64,000 nucleotides of DNA from Oecophyllibacter saccharovorans. Lineage in GTDB: Bacteria; Pseudomonadota; Alphaproteobacteria; Acetobacterales; Acetobacteraceae. Made by a program: the position numbers and the translations under genes. The notes under the pieces are model-generated. The model was given only the letters and a program-made list of their open reading frames with translations, did no database searches and was not told the origin of the DNA. Shown here in pieces: positions 44,681 through 53,080 of this stretch. Every line of letters starts with the position of its first letter. Position 1 is the stretch's first letter. The DNA is taken from NCBI RefSeq assembly GCF_006542375.1, contig NZ_CP038143.1, positions 682,001 to 746,000 on the forward strand. Direction: 5' to 3'.

Positions 44681-45369
44681 AAAAACATGTCTTCCATCGC
44701 TTTGGGAAACCGGATCGCACGTCCAGAAACGTTGCACACATGGCGTTCTGCCAAACCGCGGACATGTTCCTGAAACTCCGCGAAGATCCGACGTTCATCT
44801 TCCGTGGCTAGCCCTAAGTTAGCTCTGATAATTGCTTGAATCCGATAGTTATTGGGTAGAATAACGCTTCGCATCCGTTTGCTCCATCCTTTTGCAACTT
44901 CGGACTCTGGATCATAGTTAAAGTCCGTCCCATGCTCCGGGGCAAACCTGTTCCAAATAGCTTTGTTTTCGGCCATAAATCCGGCAATCGCCTCTCTCGC
45001 TATGCAGCGATTGACATAGGCCCTAATCCCTTGCTTAGTAGCAAGGTTGGCAAGGTGGTTCTCCTTCCAATCCAAAAGAATATTACGCGGAAAGCTAGCG
45101 GGATCTTTGTCAATCTTCGTGTGGCATGTCGGGCAAAGCAGGATTAAATTCTCGAACACATCAGGGTCGAAGCTATCGTTGGGTCGATCTTCGCGACGCG
45201 GCCCAGCCTCACCATGTGGAACGACATGAGCCATTTCAGCGATATGCTTAGCACCACCCAATTCGACTGGAAAAAGTGGTTCGAGACAATCTGGGTTTTG
45301 GCAATGACCAGATGCCTCAGAAAATAGTCGCAGTTTAGTCTCCGCCGGTATTGCCTTACGTTGGGTCAT
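44677..45369 (-). CDS. HNH endonuclease family protein
   Basis: The 230 residues contain an HNH core: GHCQNPDCLEPLF (zinc cysteines), HIAEMAHVVP, DSFDPDVFENLILLCPTC and HTKIDKDP (C-x2-C and His). The C-terminal ~130 residues are a helical domain with no match I know. ATG 45369 has GGGGA seven bases upstream; ATG 45390 is possible. It leads a tightly overlapping three-gene unit whose base composition is lower in GC than the flanks. The context beside an integrase remnant and tRNA favours a mobile defence or toxin module. Confidence 0.7.
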   Translation of the reverse strand: MTQRKAIPAETKLRLFSEASGHCQNPDCLEPLFPVELGGAKHIAEMAHVVPHGEAGPRREDRPNDSFDPDVFENLILLCPTCHTKIDKDPASFPRNILLDWKENHLANLATKQGIRAYVNRCIAREAIAGFMAENKAIWNRFAPEHGTDFNYDPESEVAKGWSKRMRSVILPNNYRIQAIIRANLGLATEDERRIFAEFQEHVRGLAERHVCNVSGRAIRFPKAMEDMFL

Positions 45370-45390
45370 CAACAAGTCCCCGTTTGTCAT

Positions 45391-45734
45391 TCACCTGCGT
45401 TACAAATATAGAATTTTTTGGGTTACAATTGGTCAGTTGTGAAGGCGTAAGCGGACATATCTGCTCCTCTACTCAAGCATATATTCTGTCCGAAAAGCTT
45501 AGAGCAGCCACTAAAAGTAAAACATATATCCCAAAGCTGGTAATTCATGTTCTTTAAAGTCCAGCGGGCTTCCATTTACCATCAGAGCTGACGTTTCATT
45601 GACATATCACTTCTAAATATGTCTTTACTGAAACAATCTCACTTTCTCAGGAAGAAACTTCTTTCTGGGCAGCAGTCATCTTGGTGGCGCGTGTTCAAAA
45701 CGCGGGCCACACCCTGAATATGGAGAGCTGTTTC
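45391..45734. other. 344-base gap between the accessory operon and glucose dehydrogenase, no gene supported
   Basis: The gap is AT-rich on its left half. It presumably holds the promoter of the HNH operon and that of the dehydrogenase, but I see no clear box. No copy of the tRNA-Glu 3' end (an attR) was found here or in the rest of the island. Confidence 0.4.
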
Positions 45735-48347
45735 ATGGCTAGACATTCCGGGCCGGGCGGGTCCGGCGAAAGCAGTGCCCGCCTCTCGCCCCTGCAGGCC
45801 TTCCGGGCTGAGCATTCGCGGGGCTTCTATGTGATCTCCTGCGCCTGGGTCGGCATTCTGGCCGTGATCGGGCTCTACCTTGTCGGGTTCGGCGGGTATC
45901 TCGTGCATCTGGGTGGCTCGCCCTATTATGTCCTGTTCGGCCTGGCGATGCTGGCGGCGGCAGTGTTCTATTTCGGCCGCCCGACCCTCTCCCTGCTCTG
46001 TGTCGTCGGCGCAGCGTTGCTGACGCTGCCGTGGGCCTTCTGGGAGTGCGGTGCGAATTATTGGGCCCTTTTCCCGCGCCTGCTGATGCCCTTCGGCCTG
46101 GCGGTCGTCGCCCTGTTTCTCTACAGCCCGGCGGCTGCGCCGCGCATGCCGGCAAGCTGGCGCAAGGCCGCCACATGCGGCGGCTGGGTCGGCCTCGTGC
46201 TCTGCGTGCTCGGCTTCGGGCGCGGCTTCATGAACGTGCCGATCATCACGCCTGATGCCAAGCAGCTGGCTGATTACAAGCTGCCCACGCCTGAAGCGCT
46301 GAAAGCGGCTGGCGAGAACGTCTCCGACTGGACCGCATGGGGCCGTACCAATCACGGCACGCGCTATGCGCCCTTTCAGCAGATCAACCGCGACAACGTC
46401 AAAGACCTCAAGCTGGCCTGGCAGGCCCATACGGGGGACCTCGGCCCCGGCGTGCGCCAGGACACGCCGCTGCAGATCGGCGATACGGTTTTTGATTGCA
46501 CCCCCAATGACATCATCGTGGCGATGGATGCCGATACCGGCAAGATCCGCTGGCGCTACAATACCGTCTCCACCACTGCCGCTCCGTGGCAGCGCTGCCG
46601 CGGTCTGGCCTATTATGAAGTGCCTGCCGCGGTCCAGGAAGCGGCGCAGCAGGCAGGTGATTCCCGGGCGCCCCGGACCAATGATGCTGACGAAGCCCTG
46701 GCGCCGCCTTCAGCCTGCAGGCGCCGGCTCATCAACACCACGATCGATGCGCGCCTGATCGAGCTGGATGCCGATACCGGCAAGCCCTGCGCCACCTTCG
46801 GCCAGCAGGGGGTCGTCGATCTCACCCAGGGCATGGGCCGCGTGCCTTCGGGCTTCTATTTCCAGACCGCCGCCCCCACCGTGGCGCGCGGGCAGGTCAT
46901 CATCGGCGGCTGGGTGATGGACAACATGATGCGCGGCGAGCCTTCAGGCGTCATCCGTGCATTTGATGCGGTCACTGGCAAGCTCACCTGGGCGTGGGAC
47001 ATGGGCCATCCGGACTGGACGGGCGCGCCCCCGCCGGGCGAGCACTACACGCGCGGCACCCCCAACATGTGGACCTCCGCCGCCTATGACGACAAGCTGG
47101 GCCTGGTTTATGTGCCGCTGGGCAATGATACGCCCGACTACAACACCATCAACCGCAAGCGTGTCTCCCATCTCTTCAACTCCTCCATCGTGGCGCTGGA
47201 CATCAAGACCGGCAAGCCGCGCTGGAAGTTCCAGACCGTCCACAAGGACGTGTGGGATTACGACCTTCCCTCCCAGCCGGCCCTGGTGGACGTGCCGGAC
47301 GGCAAGGGCGGCACGATCCCAGCTGTCATCCAGACCACCAAGCGCGGGCAGATCTTCTTCCTGAACCGGGCGACCGGCGAGCCGATCACCAAGGTGGAGG
47401 AAAAACCTGTCGCCACCGCCAAGGGCGAGCTGCCGGGCGAAGAGCTTTCACCCACCCAGCCCTACTCTGTGGGCATGCCCACGATCGGTGCGGACCACCT
47501 GACCGAAAAGTTCATGTGGGGCGCGACGATGCTGGACCAACTGCTGTGCCGCATCCAGTTCCACAAGGTCTACTACACGGGTGACTTCACCCCTGCCTCG
47601 CTGCGGCCCAGCATCGAGCAGCCGGGCAATATTGGCGGGCTGAACTGGGGCAGCGTCTCCTATGACCCCGTTAACCATCTCGCCATGATGAACGACATCC
47701 GCGTGCCCAGCCTGTTCTTCCAGGTGCCGCGCGACAAGTTCACCGGCGTGCTGCTGCACGGGCATTTCCCCAACCCCTTCACCGATGCCGGTCACGGCCC
47801 CGCACCGCAATACGGCACGCCTTACGGCATGATCACGGAGTTCTGGCTCTCGGTCATCGGCGCCCCCTGCGTGCAGCCGCCTTACGGCACCATCACGGCC
47901 GTCAACATGGATACCCACAAGATCGCCTGGCAGGTGCAGGGCGGCACGGTGGAGAAGATGGGCCCCTTCGGCATCCCCTCCCACCTGCCGATGACGATGG
48001 GCATGCCCACCTATGCCGGCACCATGACGACAGCTGGCGGGCTCGTCTTCTTCAGCGGCAACCAGGACTTCTACCTGCGCGCCTATGACGGGGCGAACGG
48101 CAAGCTTCTGTGGCAGTATGCGCTGCCCATCGGCTCAAGCGCGACACCGATGAGCTACGTCTCCCCGAAGACCGGGCGGCAGTATATCCTGGTCTCTGTC
48201 GGTGGCATGAACCATAACGGCCCCACCGGGGACCTGATGATGGCCTTCGCCCTGCCGGAAAAGAACAGCAAGGCGGCTTCCACGGCCGCGCCCGCCAGCG
48301 CGCCCGGCGAGAAAACATCCTCTGAGACAACCTCTCAGCCTTCCTGA
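45735..48347 (+). CDS. gcd: membrane-bound PQQ-dependent glucose dehydrogenase
   Basis: The enzyme oxidises glucose to gluconolactone in the periplasm and feeds electrons to ubiquinone, a hallmark of acetic acid bacteria. The 870 residues start with about five membrane helices (residues ~30-155, e.g. GILAVIGLYLVGFGGYLVHL), followed by the eight-blade propeller: WGRTNHGTRYAPFQQINRDN, NDIIVAMDADTGKIRWRYN, GVVDLTQGMGRVPSGFYF, GWVMDNMMRGEPSGVIRAFD and TPDYNTINRKRVSHLF. The quinate/glucose DH family is clear; glucose specificity is inferred. GGAGAG precedes the ATG. Confidence 0.93.
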   Translation: MARHSGPGGSGESSARLSPLQAFRAEHSRGFYVISCAWVGILAVIGLYLVGFGGYLVHLGGSPYYVLFGLAMLAAAVFYFGRPTLSLLCVVGAALLTLPWAFWECGANYWALFPRLLMPFGLAVVALFLYSPAAAPRMPASWRKAATCGGWVGLVLCVLGFGRGFMNVPIITPDAKQLADYKLPTPEALKAAGENVSDWTAWGRTNHGTRYAPFQQINRDNVKDLKLAWQAHTGDLGPGVRQDTPLQIGDTVFDCTPNDIIVAMDADTGKIRWRYNTVSTTAAPWQRCRGLAYYEVPAAVQEAAQQAGDSRAPRTNDADEALAPPSACRRRLINTTIDARLIELDADTGKPCATFGQQGVVDLTQGMGRVPSGFYFQTAAPTVARGQVIIGGWVMDNMMRGEPSGVIRAFDAVTGKLTWAWDMGHPDWTGAPPPGEHYTRGTPNMWTSAAYDDKLGLVYVPLGNDTPDYNTINRKRVSHLFNSSIVALDIKTGKPRWKFQTVHKDVWDYDLPSQPALVDVPDGKGGTIPAVIQTTKRGQIFFLNRATGEPITKVEEKPVATAKGELPGEELSPTQPYSVGMPTIGADHLTEKFMWGATMLDQLLCRIQFHKVYYTGDFTPASLRPSIEQPGNIGGLNWGSVSYDPVNHLAMMNDIRVPSLFFQVPRDKFTGVLLHGHFPNPFTDAGHGPAPQYGTPYGMITEFWLSVIGAPCVQPPYGTITAVNMDTHKIAWQVQGGTVEKMGPFGIPSHLPMTMGMPTYAGTMTTAGGLVFFSGNQDFYLRAYDGANGKLLWQYALPIGSSATPMSYVSPKTGRQYILVSVGGMNHNGPTGDLMMAFALPEKNSKAASTAAPASAPGEKTSSETTSQPS

Positions 48348-48370
48348 ACCGGGCTCGGTCAGAACAAAAA

Positions 48371-48407
48371 AGGGCGCTCCGGATCTCGCATCCGGAGCGC
48401 CCTTTTT
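48371..48407. terminator. bidirectional intrinsic terminator
   Basis: AGGGCGCTCCGGAT (48371-48384) pairs with ATCCGGAGCGCCCT (48390-48403) in a 14-bp stem, with T and A runs on both sides (TTTTT at 48403-48407; AAAAA at 48366-48370). It serves the dehydrogenase and the convergent metallophosphoesterase. Confidence 0.92.
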
Positions 48408-48431
48408 ATATCCGGTGCCAGAGCGGGAAGG

Positions 48432-49583
48432 TCAGCGAGCCGCTTTCAGGTGGAACCGTGTGATCTCGGGTGGAATGCCCAGGCGCAGGGCGAAGCCGGG
48501 CCACAGGCCGGTGCCATTACTCACATACAGCGCCATGCTGCCGCCGCGCCCGTTGCTGACACGGTAAAGCCCTGAAACGAAACCGTCATTGCCGCGCGCG
48601 ACCAGGCGGTCCAGCCCGTAAAGCATACCGCCATGGGTATGGCCTGAAAGCTGGAGCGCTACACCCATCCGGGCTGCCTTGCGCGCATCGCCCGGCTGGT
48701 GATCGAGCAGAATAATGGGCACATGCGGCGGGCAACCAGCCAGGGCCGCTTCGAGATCATGCGGCGCTTCGCCATAATGGGCGGCTGCACGGTCCGTCAC
48801 CCCGGCGATCACCAGCCGTGCCGGTTCAGGCGTGGGGCGCGCCACCACCACATGGCGGTTGAGCAGCATCTGTATGCCCAGGTTTTCCAGCGCCGCCATC
48901 CAGGCCCCGTAGTCAAAGCCGTATTCATGGTTGCCAGGCACGCCGAACACGCCGTCCGGCGCCTGCAGCGCAGCCAGACCTGCAACGTCCTGGCGGCGCA
49001 TGGCCACAGAGCCGTCAATGAAGTCTCCTGTCACGACGATCATGTCAGGCCTGGCGGCATTAACGCGCGCCACCACCTGTGCCACCCAGCGGACAGGAAA
49101 AAGCCGGGTGACGTGCAGGTCGCTCAGCTGCACCAGGTAATAGCCATCCAGCGCCGGGTCAAGACCGGGAAGCGTGACTGTCACGTCCCGGATGGGCGGC
49201 ACCCTGACCGCACTGGCCACGCCCCAGGCCGCCAGAATGCCTGCCACAACCGCGATCACCACGCGCGGGGCCGTGCCGACAGCCACCCAGTGCCCTGCAA
49301 CCAGCGCCCGCACTGCCGCCGCCAGGTCCAGCCCCAGCTGCAGCAGGGCCAGAAACAGCAGGGTGCCGAAAGCCCAGTTGAACAGGATGATGAGCGGGCG
49401 CGGCATCTCCGCCACCAGCACGGAGCCTGAAGAAAGCCGGCACCATTGGTGATAGAAAGCCACCACGACAATCAGCACTGCCGCGACAAGCTTGCCGGCC
49501 AGGGGCAGCGGCAGGGGCCACAGCCAGTTCAGGAGCAGGATAAGTAGGGGAACAGCGAAGACGAGCAGGCGCAAGACGATCAC
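48432..49583 (-). CDS. membrane-anchored metallophosphoesterase
   Basis: The gene encodes 383 residues. Four or so hydrophobic helices occupy the first ~130 residues (LLVFAVPLLILLLNWLWPLP; KLVAAVLIVVVAFYHQW; IILFNWAFGTLLFLALLQL; APRVVIAVVAGILAAWGVAS). The C-terminal domain has the metallophosphoesterase ligands: LVQLSDLHV, VVTGDFIDGS, GVPGNHEYGFD, ILLDHQPGDA and LSGHTHGGMLYG. Such proteins act on phospholipid or nucleotide phosphates (YkuE-like); the substrate is unknown. Confidence 0.9.
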   Translation of the reverse strand: MIVLRLLVFAVPLLILLLNWLWPLPLPLAGKLVAAVLIVVVAFYHQWCRLSSGSVLVAEMPRPLIILFNWAFGTLLFLALLQLGLDLAAAVRALVAGHWVAVGTAPRVVIAVVAGILAAWGVASAVRVPPIRDVTVTLPGLDPALDGYYLVQLSDLHVTRLFPVRWVAQVVARVNAARPDMIVVTGDFIDGSVAMRRQDVAGLAALQAPDGVFGVPGNHEYGFDYGAWMAALENLGIQMLLNRHVVVARPTPEPARLVIAGVTDRAAAHYGEAPHDLEAALAGCPPHVPIILLDHQPGDARKAARMGVALQLSGHTHGGMLYGLDRLVARGNDGFVSGLYRVSNGRGGSMALYVSNGTGLWPGFALRLGIPPEITRFHLKAAR

Positions 49584-49799
49584 AACCTATGTTCAGGCGC
49601 TGGATTCAGGTTTTGCCTCAGGCAGAGGCCCGCAGAACCCGAGACCCGCGCGTGGACTGGAAAAGCCCAGGATAATGCCACCCGGAGGATGTGAACAGGG
49701 AAGCAAAGATTTTGACTTCCCGGGCGCGGCTAGGTAGGCAGGGATTCTCTCTTTGATTTCTCGCGCCGCGCCCTTCCAGCAGTAGAGCCACGCCCACGG

Positions 49800-51185
49800 A
49801 TGATTTCAAACCGCTTCAGGAACGACGTCCCACCAAGTTTCTCGTTGGCCTCTGCACTGACGTGCAACCGGACGGCAGGTGAAGCACAACGTTTCCCCAG
49901 CGAATCAATCATTCCTGTTTCCTTTTTCCGTCACGGCAATTACATCCGTCGCCGGGGCAGCCTGACCTGGCTGGGCCTGAGCGGCGCAGCTCTGGGGAGC
50001 GTGCTGAGTGCGGCATTTCTGGTCCCTGATGCGAAGGCTGCTTCCAATACCCCTGTAACCGCAGCCAGTCCCGGCTCGTCTGGCGGCACCAGCACGCGGC
50101 CGCAGGAAAGCAGCGGGAATGCCGGCTTGAAGGTGCAGAACAGCACTAAGGGGCGCGAGCCGCTGCGGCCCACGGATGCCAGCACCTATCCCGGCATGCA
50201 GCAGAAGGCACGGACTTCAGGCCATGGGCGCCCGTTCATCAGCCTGCAGAACGGCTGGCCGACCATCAATCTGAGCTGGCTGGCTCCCAAGAAACCCCTG
50301 CCTGAGCAGTGGTATGCCGGCACAATGATCGGCTATTCCCCGGCTTTCCTGGAAGGGGAAGGCGGTTTCGAGCCGATGTCGATCGGCAATCTGCCGGTCG
50401 GGCGTTTTGATTCGCACGGCCGCCAGACGCGTGGCAGCTCCATGAAGACCTTCACCCAGGATGAATGGTTCAAGCAGGCGCTCAATAACCGCATTTCCGT
50501 CGTGGTGCAGCCGACATGGGGCATCACCTCGGGCGGTCGCACTGCAGGCGGAACCAAGGTCAAAAGCAGCAAGGTCCAGTTCAATGACCTACCGGTGGAT
50601 CTGAACTACCGTTTCGAGAGCACCTATTCGCCCTCGCTGACAGCCTATATGGGCTTTCAGGCCCCCACAGGCAGTTACTCCAACCTCTCGCGCGCTTCTG
50701 AGGCCGGGGGCACAGGCACGTGGAACCTGCGTTACGGCATGCTGCTGCAGTTCGTGCAGCCTTTCTTCCAGCGTGAGGTGCGCTTCCGTATCTGGAGCTT
50801 TGCCCGCACGCCCGTGACATCAGCCCGGCTGCGCAACATTTCAGCCTATGGCACAGGCAAGGGCTTCCGGGGCAGTGCCCACCCGGGCCCTTACGGCACC
50901 AACGGCATCACGATGGAATTCGGCATCACGCGCGCCTGGGTGTTCGGCCTCGACCTGTTCAATGACTGGTCCAGTTCGACCAAGGTGCACGGCTTCTACA
51001 AGAACGACCCCACCAAGCACGCCCCACACCGCACCGGCTGGTCCACCGACTACCAGATCGGCCCGACACTGGAATATTCCTACAGCCCCAATCTCTCAGG
51101 CGCGCTGGAACTGGTCGTCACCGCCGCCGGCCACAACACCCCCCACATCGTCTCCCCCCAGTTCGGGATTTATTACGCCTGGTGA
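49800..51185 (+). CDS. outer-membrane beta-barrel protein
   Basis: The gene encodes 461 residues. A long basic N-terminus and a signal-peptide-like segment (WLGLSGAALGSVLSAAFLV, cleavage near DAKA-ASN) precede a beta-rich mature region with alternating aromatic strands (QWYAGTMIGYSPAFLEGEG, SLTAYMGFQAPTGSYSNLS, GALELVVTAAGHNTPHIV) and a C-terminal aromatic strand ending in YYAW. This resembles phenol-degradation MetA-type outer-membrane proteins. No periplasmic partner is adjacent. The exact start is uncertain because the frame is open well upstream. Confidence 0.65.
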   Translation: MISNRFRNDVPPSFSLASALTCNRTAGEAQRFPSESIIPVSFFRHGNYIRRRGSLTWLGLSGAALGSVLSAAFLVPDAKAASNTPVTAASPGSSGGTSTRPQESSGNAGLKVQNSTKGREPLRPTDASTYPGMQQKARTSGHGRPFISLQNGWPTINLSWLAPKKPLPEQWYAGTMIGYSPAFLEGEGGFEPMSIGNLPVGRFDSHGRQTRGSSMKTFTQDEWFKQALNNRISVVVQPTWGITSGGRTAGGTKVKSSKVQFNDLPVDLNYRFESTYSPSLTAYMGFQAPTGSYSNLSRASEAGGTGTWNLRYGMLLQFVQPFFQREVRFRIWSFARTPVTSARLRNISAYGTGKGFRGSAHPGPYGTNGITMEFGITRAWVFGLDLFNDWSSSTKVHGFYKNDPTKHAPHRTGWSTDYQIGPTLEYSYSPNLSGALELVVTAAGHNTPHIVSPQFGIYYAW

Positions 51186-51222
51186 GAAAGGAATAAGGCC
51201 TGCTTCCTCACCGGGAGCACTT

Positions 51223-52005
51223 TCAGCCCTGCAATCGTTTCAGCGCCACGCTTAAAGTCCAGCGGCGGTAGAAGGCGAAGGCCAGGCACAGGAGCAGCAG
51301 GGGCAGGAGCAGGACAGCCACGATAAGCAGGAAGCTCAGGCACAGCGCCAGAAAAACCGGAATGAAGGTAACATAGGCGTTCTGAAGTTCCGCAAGCTGG
51401 GAGGCCGGGATCCAGTCTGCGGGGATGAGGGTGGCCACCAGGGTGATGCCGTCCAGCAGAATCCAGGGCAGGGCCAGCAGGACCAGGGTTGCCAGCACCA
51501 GGCCCAGCAGAAGCAGGCACCAGAAGTCATTGCGCAGGAGGCGTTTCAGGAAGATCAGTCCTGACTGTGAATCAAAAAGTGCTGTTTTCTGCTCGCCAGC
51601 TGGTTCTGTGGGAGTTTGAGCAGTTTCAGCAGTGTGCGTCAGCCGCGCGTGCAGCTCAGCGGCCCTGACTTCATGAGACAGCCCGCGGCGCTGGTACAGG
51701 AGACGGCAGAAGGGAATGATCAGCCCGAAACCCGCCAGCAGGGCGATCCCCTGCCACAGCCAGTAAGCTGCCGGACCATTCACGATCGCCTGCCCGACCT
51801 GATTTATCCATTGGTTGATATTGGCCACAGATACAGCATCACCAGTAAAGGCAGGCAACGTGGCAAGAGCTGCCAGAAAGCCCCCCCATGAGGCATTGAG
51901 CACCCCGAAGGCCAGAATCTGGGCGAACATGACCGTCAGCAGAGCGGTGCTGTTACGGTGCAGAGCCTGCCAAAGCGCAAGCAGGACGGAAGGCGGGGAA
52001 GACAT
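51223..52005 (-). CDS. hypothetical membrane protein
   Basis: The gene encodes 260 residues from ATG 52005 behind AGGAGATCCGGCCC. Five or so helices are visible (LLTVMFAQILAFGVLNASWG; LWQGIALLAGFGLIIPFC; CLLLLGLVLATLVLLALPW; VFLALCLSFLLIVAVLLLPL). A hydrophilic segment around residues 120-160 carries the word ELHARLTHTAETAQTPTEPA. No recognisable domain. It is read towards the outer-membrane protein gene (convergent). Confidence 0.55.
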   Translation of the reverse strand: MSSPPSVLLALWQALHRNSTALLTVMFAQILAFGVLNASWGGFLAALATLPAFTGDAVSVANINQWINQVGQAIVNGPAAYWLWQGIALLAGFGLIIPFCRLLYQRRGLSHEVRAAELHARLTHTAETAQTPTEPAGEQKTALFDSQSGLIFLKRLLRNDFWCLLLLGLVLATLVLLALPWILLDGITLVATLIPADWIPASQLAELQNAYVTFIPVFLALCLSFLLIVAVLLLPLLLLCLAFAFYRRWTLSVALKRLQG

Positions 52006-52231
52006 GGGCCGGATCTCCTGGGTGGGGTGGGCGTGCAGGAATTGAAAACTCTCTTTTCGTAACACGCCCCAAAGCGAACAGGTAGGCGCCTTGCCCCGTC
52101 ACCCAAAAACCACGGCCTGGGGCAAAGGCGTAAACACTGGCAGGCAAAGACAAGAAAAGAATGGGAAAGTTAGGTTTGCTTGCAGAATAATTGAAACAAC
52201 CCATTTACGCATCTGAACGAGGGGAATTCAC

Positions 52232-52750
52232 ATGACTGCGCTGCCGGAAACCCATGCCCCCTTCCCTGCCAGGGTTTTCTTCCTTTTCGGCCCTGCTGCC
52301 AGCCTCATGAAGTCAGGGTCGCTTCTGGGTGCGGTTCTGACAGTAGGCATGCTGGGCGGCTGCAGCGAGCACTCCCTTTACTGCAGGCCCGGTGCGGTCC
52401 ATGCCAGCGCCAGCTTTGCCGAAGGGCTGCTGTGGCCCACATGGCCTGTCAGCACCATGGCGCTCTGCCCCCCGCCCAAACCCACGCCTGCCCCCACCAA
52501 GACTGCAACCGTCACGCTTTCCGGTCAGGCTGGTTCCGGCCAGTCAAGTTCCGGTCAGGCTGGGGGCTCGGCGCAGGCGTCCGCACACCCTCAAACCCAG
52601 AGCGCAGCGCCTGCACGCCCGGTGCCGACCAAGCCCATGACGACCGAAGAGCTCAACCAGCTGCAACTCGACAAACTGCCTGGGGCTCCTGCTGCCAGCT
52701 CAACGCCTTTTTCGGCTCCCTCGAAGACAGCTGTCACGCCGCCTTCATGA
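52232..52750 (+). CDS. small Pro/Ala/Gln-rich lipoprotein
   Basis: The gene encodes 172 residues. GAGGGG lies upstream of ATG 52232; a second ATG (52307) opens directly on the lipoprotein signal LLGAVLTVGMLGGCSEH. The mature part is low complexity, with two copies of SGQAG/SGQ (from direct repeats around 52525-52563). It ends 37 bases before the first small-RNA promoter. Probable surface or periplasmic lipoprotein of unknown role. Confidence 0.6.
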   Translation: MTALPETHAPFPARVFFLFGPAASLMKSGSLLGAVLTVGMLGGCSEHSLYCRPGAVHASASFAEGLLWPTWPVSTMALCPPPKPTPAPTKTATVTLSGQAGSGQSSSGQAGGSAQASAHPQTQSAAPARPVPTKPMTTEELNQLQLDKLPGAPAASSTPFSAPSKTAVTPPS

Positions 52751-52755
52751 AGAGT

Positions 52756-52816
52756 CATATTATTTTTATATAGATCTATATTTTCCCTTGACAGGCGCGC
52801 GGTATTCCCCTATAAA
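52756..52816 (+). promoter_or_regulatory. sigma70 promoter with UP element, copy 1
   Basis: TTGACA (52788-52793), exactly 17 bases, TATAAA (52811-52816). A conserved A/T tract (ATATTATTTTTATAT, 52757-52771) resembles an UP element. Both hexamers are close to full consensus, which is rare in this GC-rich sequence, so strong constitutive expression is likely. Confidence 0.9.
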
Positions 52817-52822
52817 GGACTT

Positions 52823-53036
52823 CTCCCGACAACGAAGCAGCAGATGGTGATCTTCGGATCAGCCCGCCACCTTCTGTCGTGGAGATCCCAAAATCACAGC
52901 GCGCGACGCCAGTCTTCAGAAGTCTCTGCCCCTCACAGAGGAAAGCAGACTTCAATGAAGGCGGAAGAGTTTTCTCTTCTGGGCTGATGCTGTGTCTCAA
53001 AAATGCGCCGAACCCCGTCGGGACGGCGCTTTTTTT
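52823..53036 (+). ncRNA. structured small RNA, copy 1 (duplicated at 55034)
   Basis: The transcript would be ~214 nt. Hairpins visible: GATC-TTCG-GATC near the 5' end; GAAGTCT...AGACTTC with inner CTCTG/CAGAG; GAAGAG-TTTT-CTCTTC; and a terminator GCGCCG...CGGCGC with inner CCCG/CGGG (53005-53029) and seven T (53030-53036). The segment ACGAAGCAGCAG near the 5' end pairs with CTGATGCTGTGT before the terminator (10 of 12), a possible closing stem. The second copy differs at about three positions; one turns a terminator G-C pair into G-U. No open frame respects the terminator. Unknown family; 6S-like or alphaproteobacterial trans-acting RNA are possibilities I cannot test. Confidence 0.8.
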
Positions 53037-53080
53037 GTGTCCGATTTTCGGAACCAAGCTCGGAAAACCGCCAGAAAATA

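Noticed and set aside
43403..45734. attL/attR direct repeats around the tRNA-Glu island
   Set aside because: No second copy of the tRNA 3' end was seen; the far boundary may have been lost.
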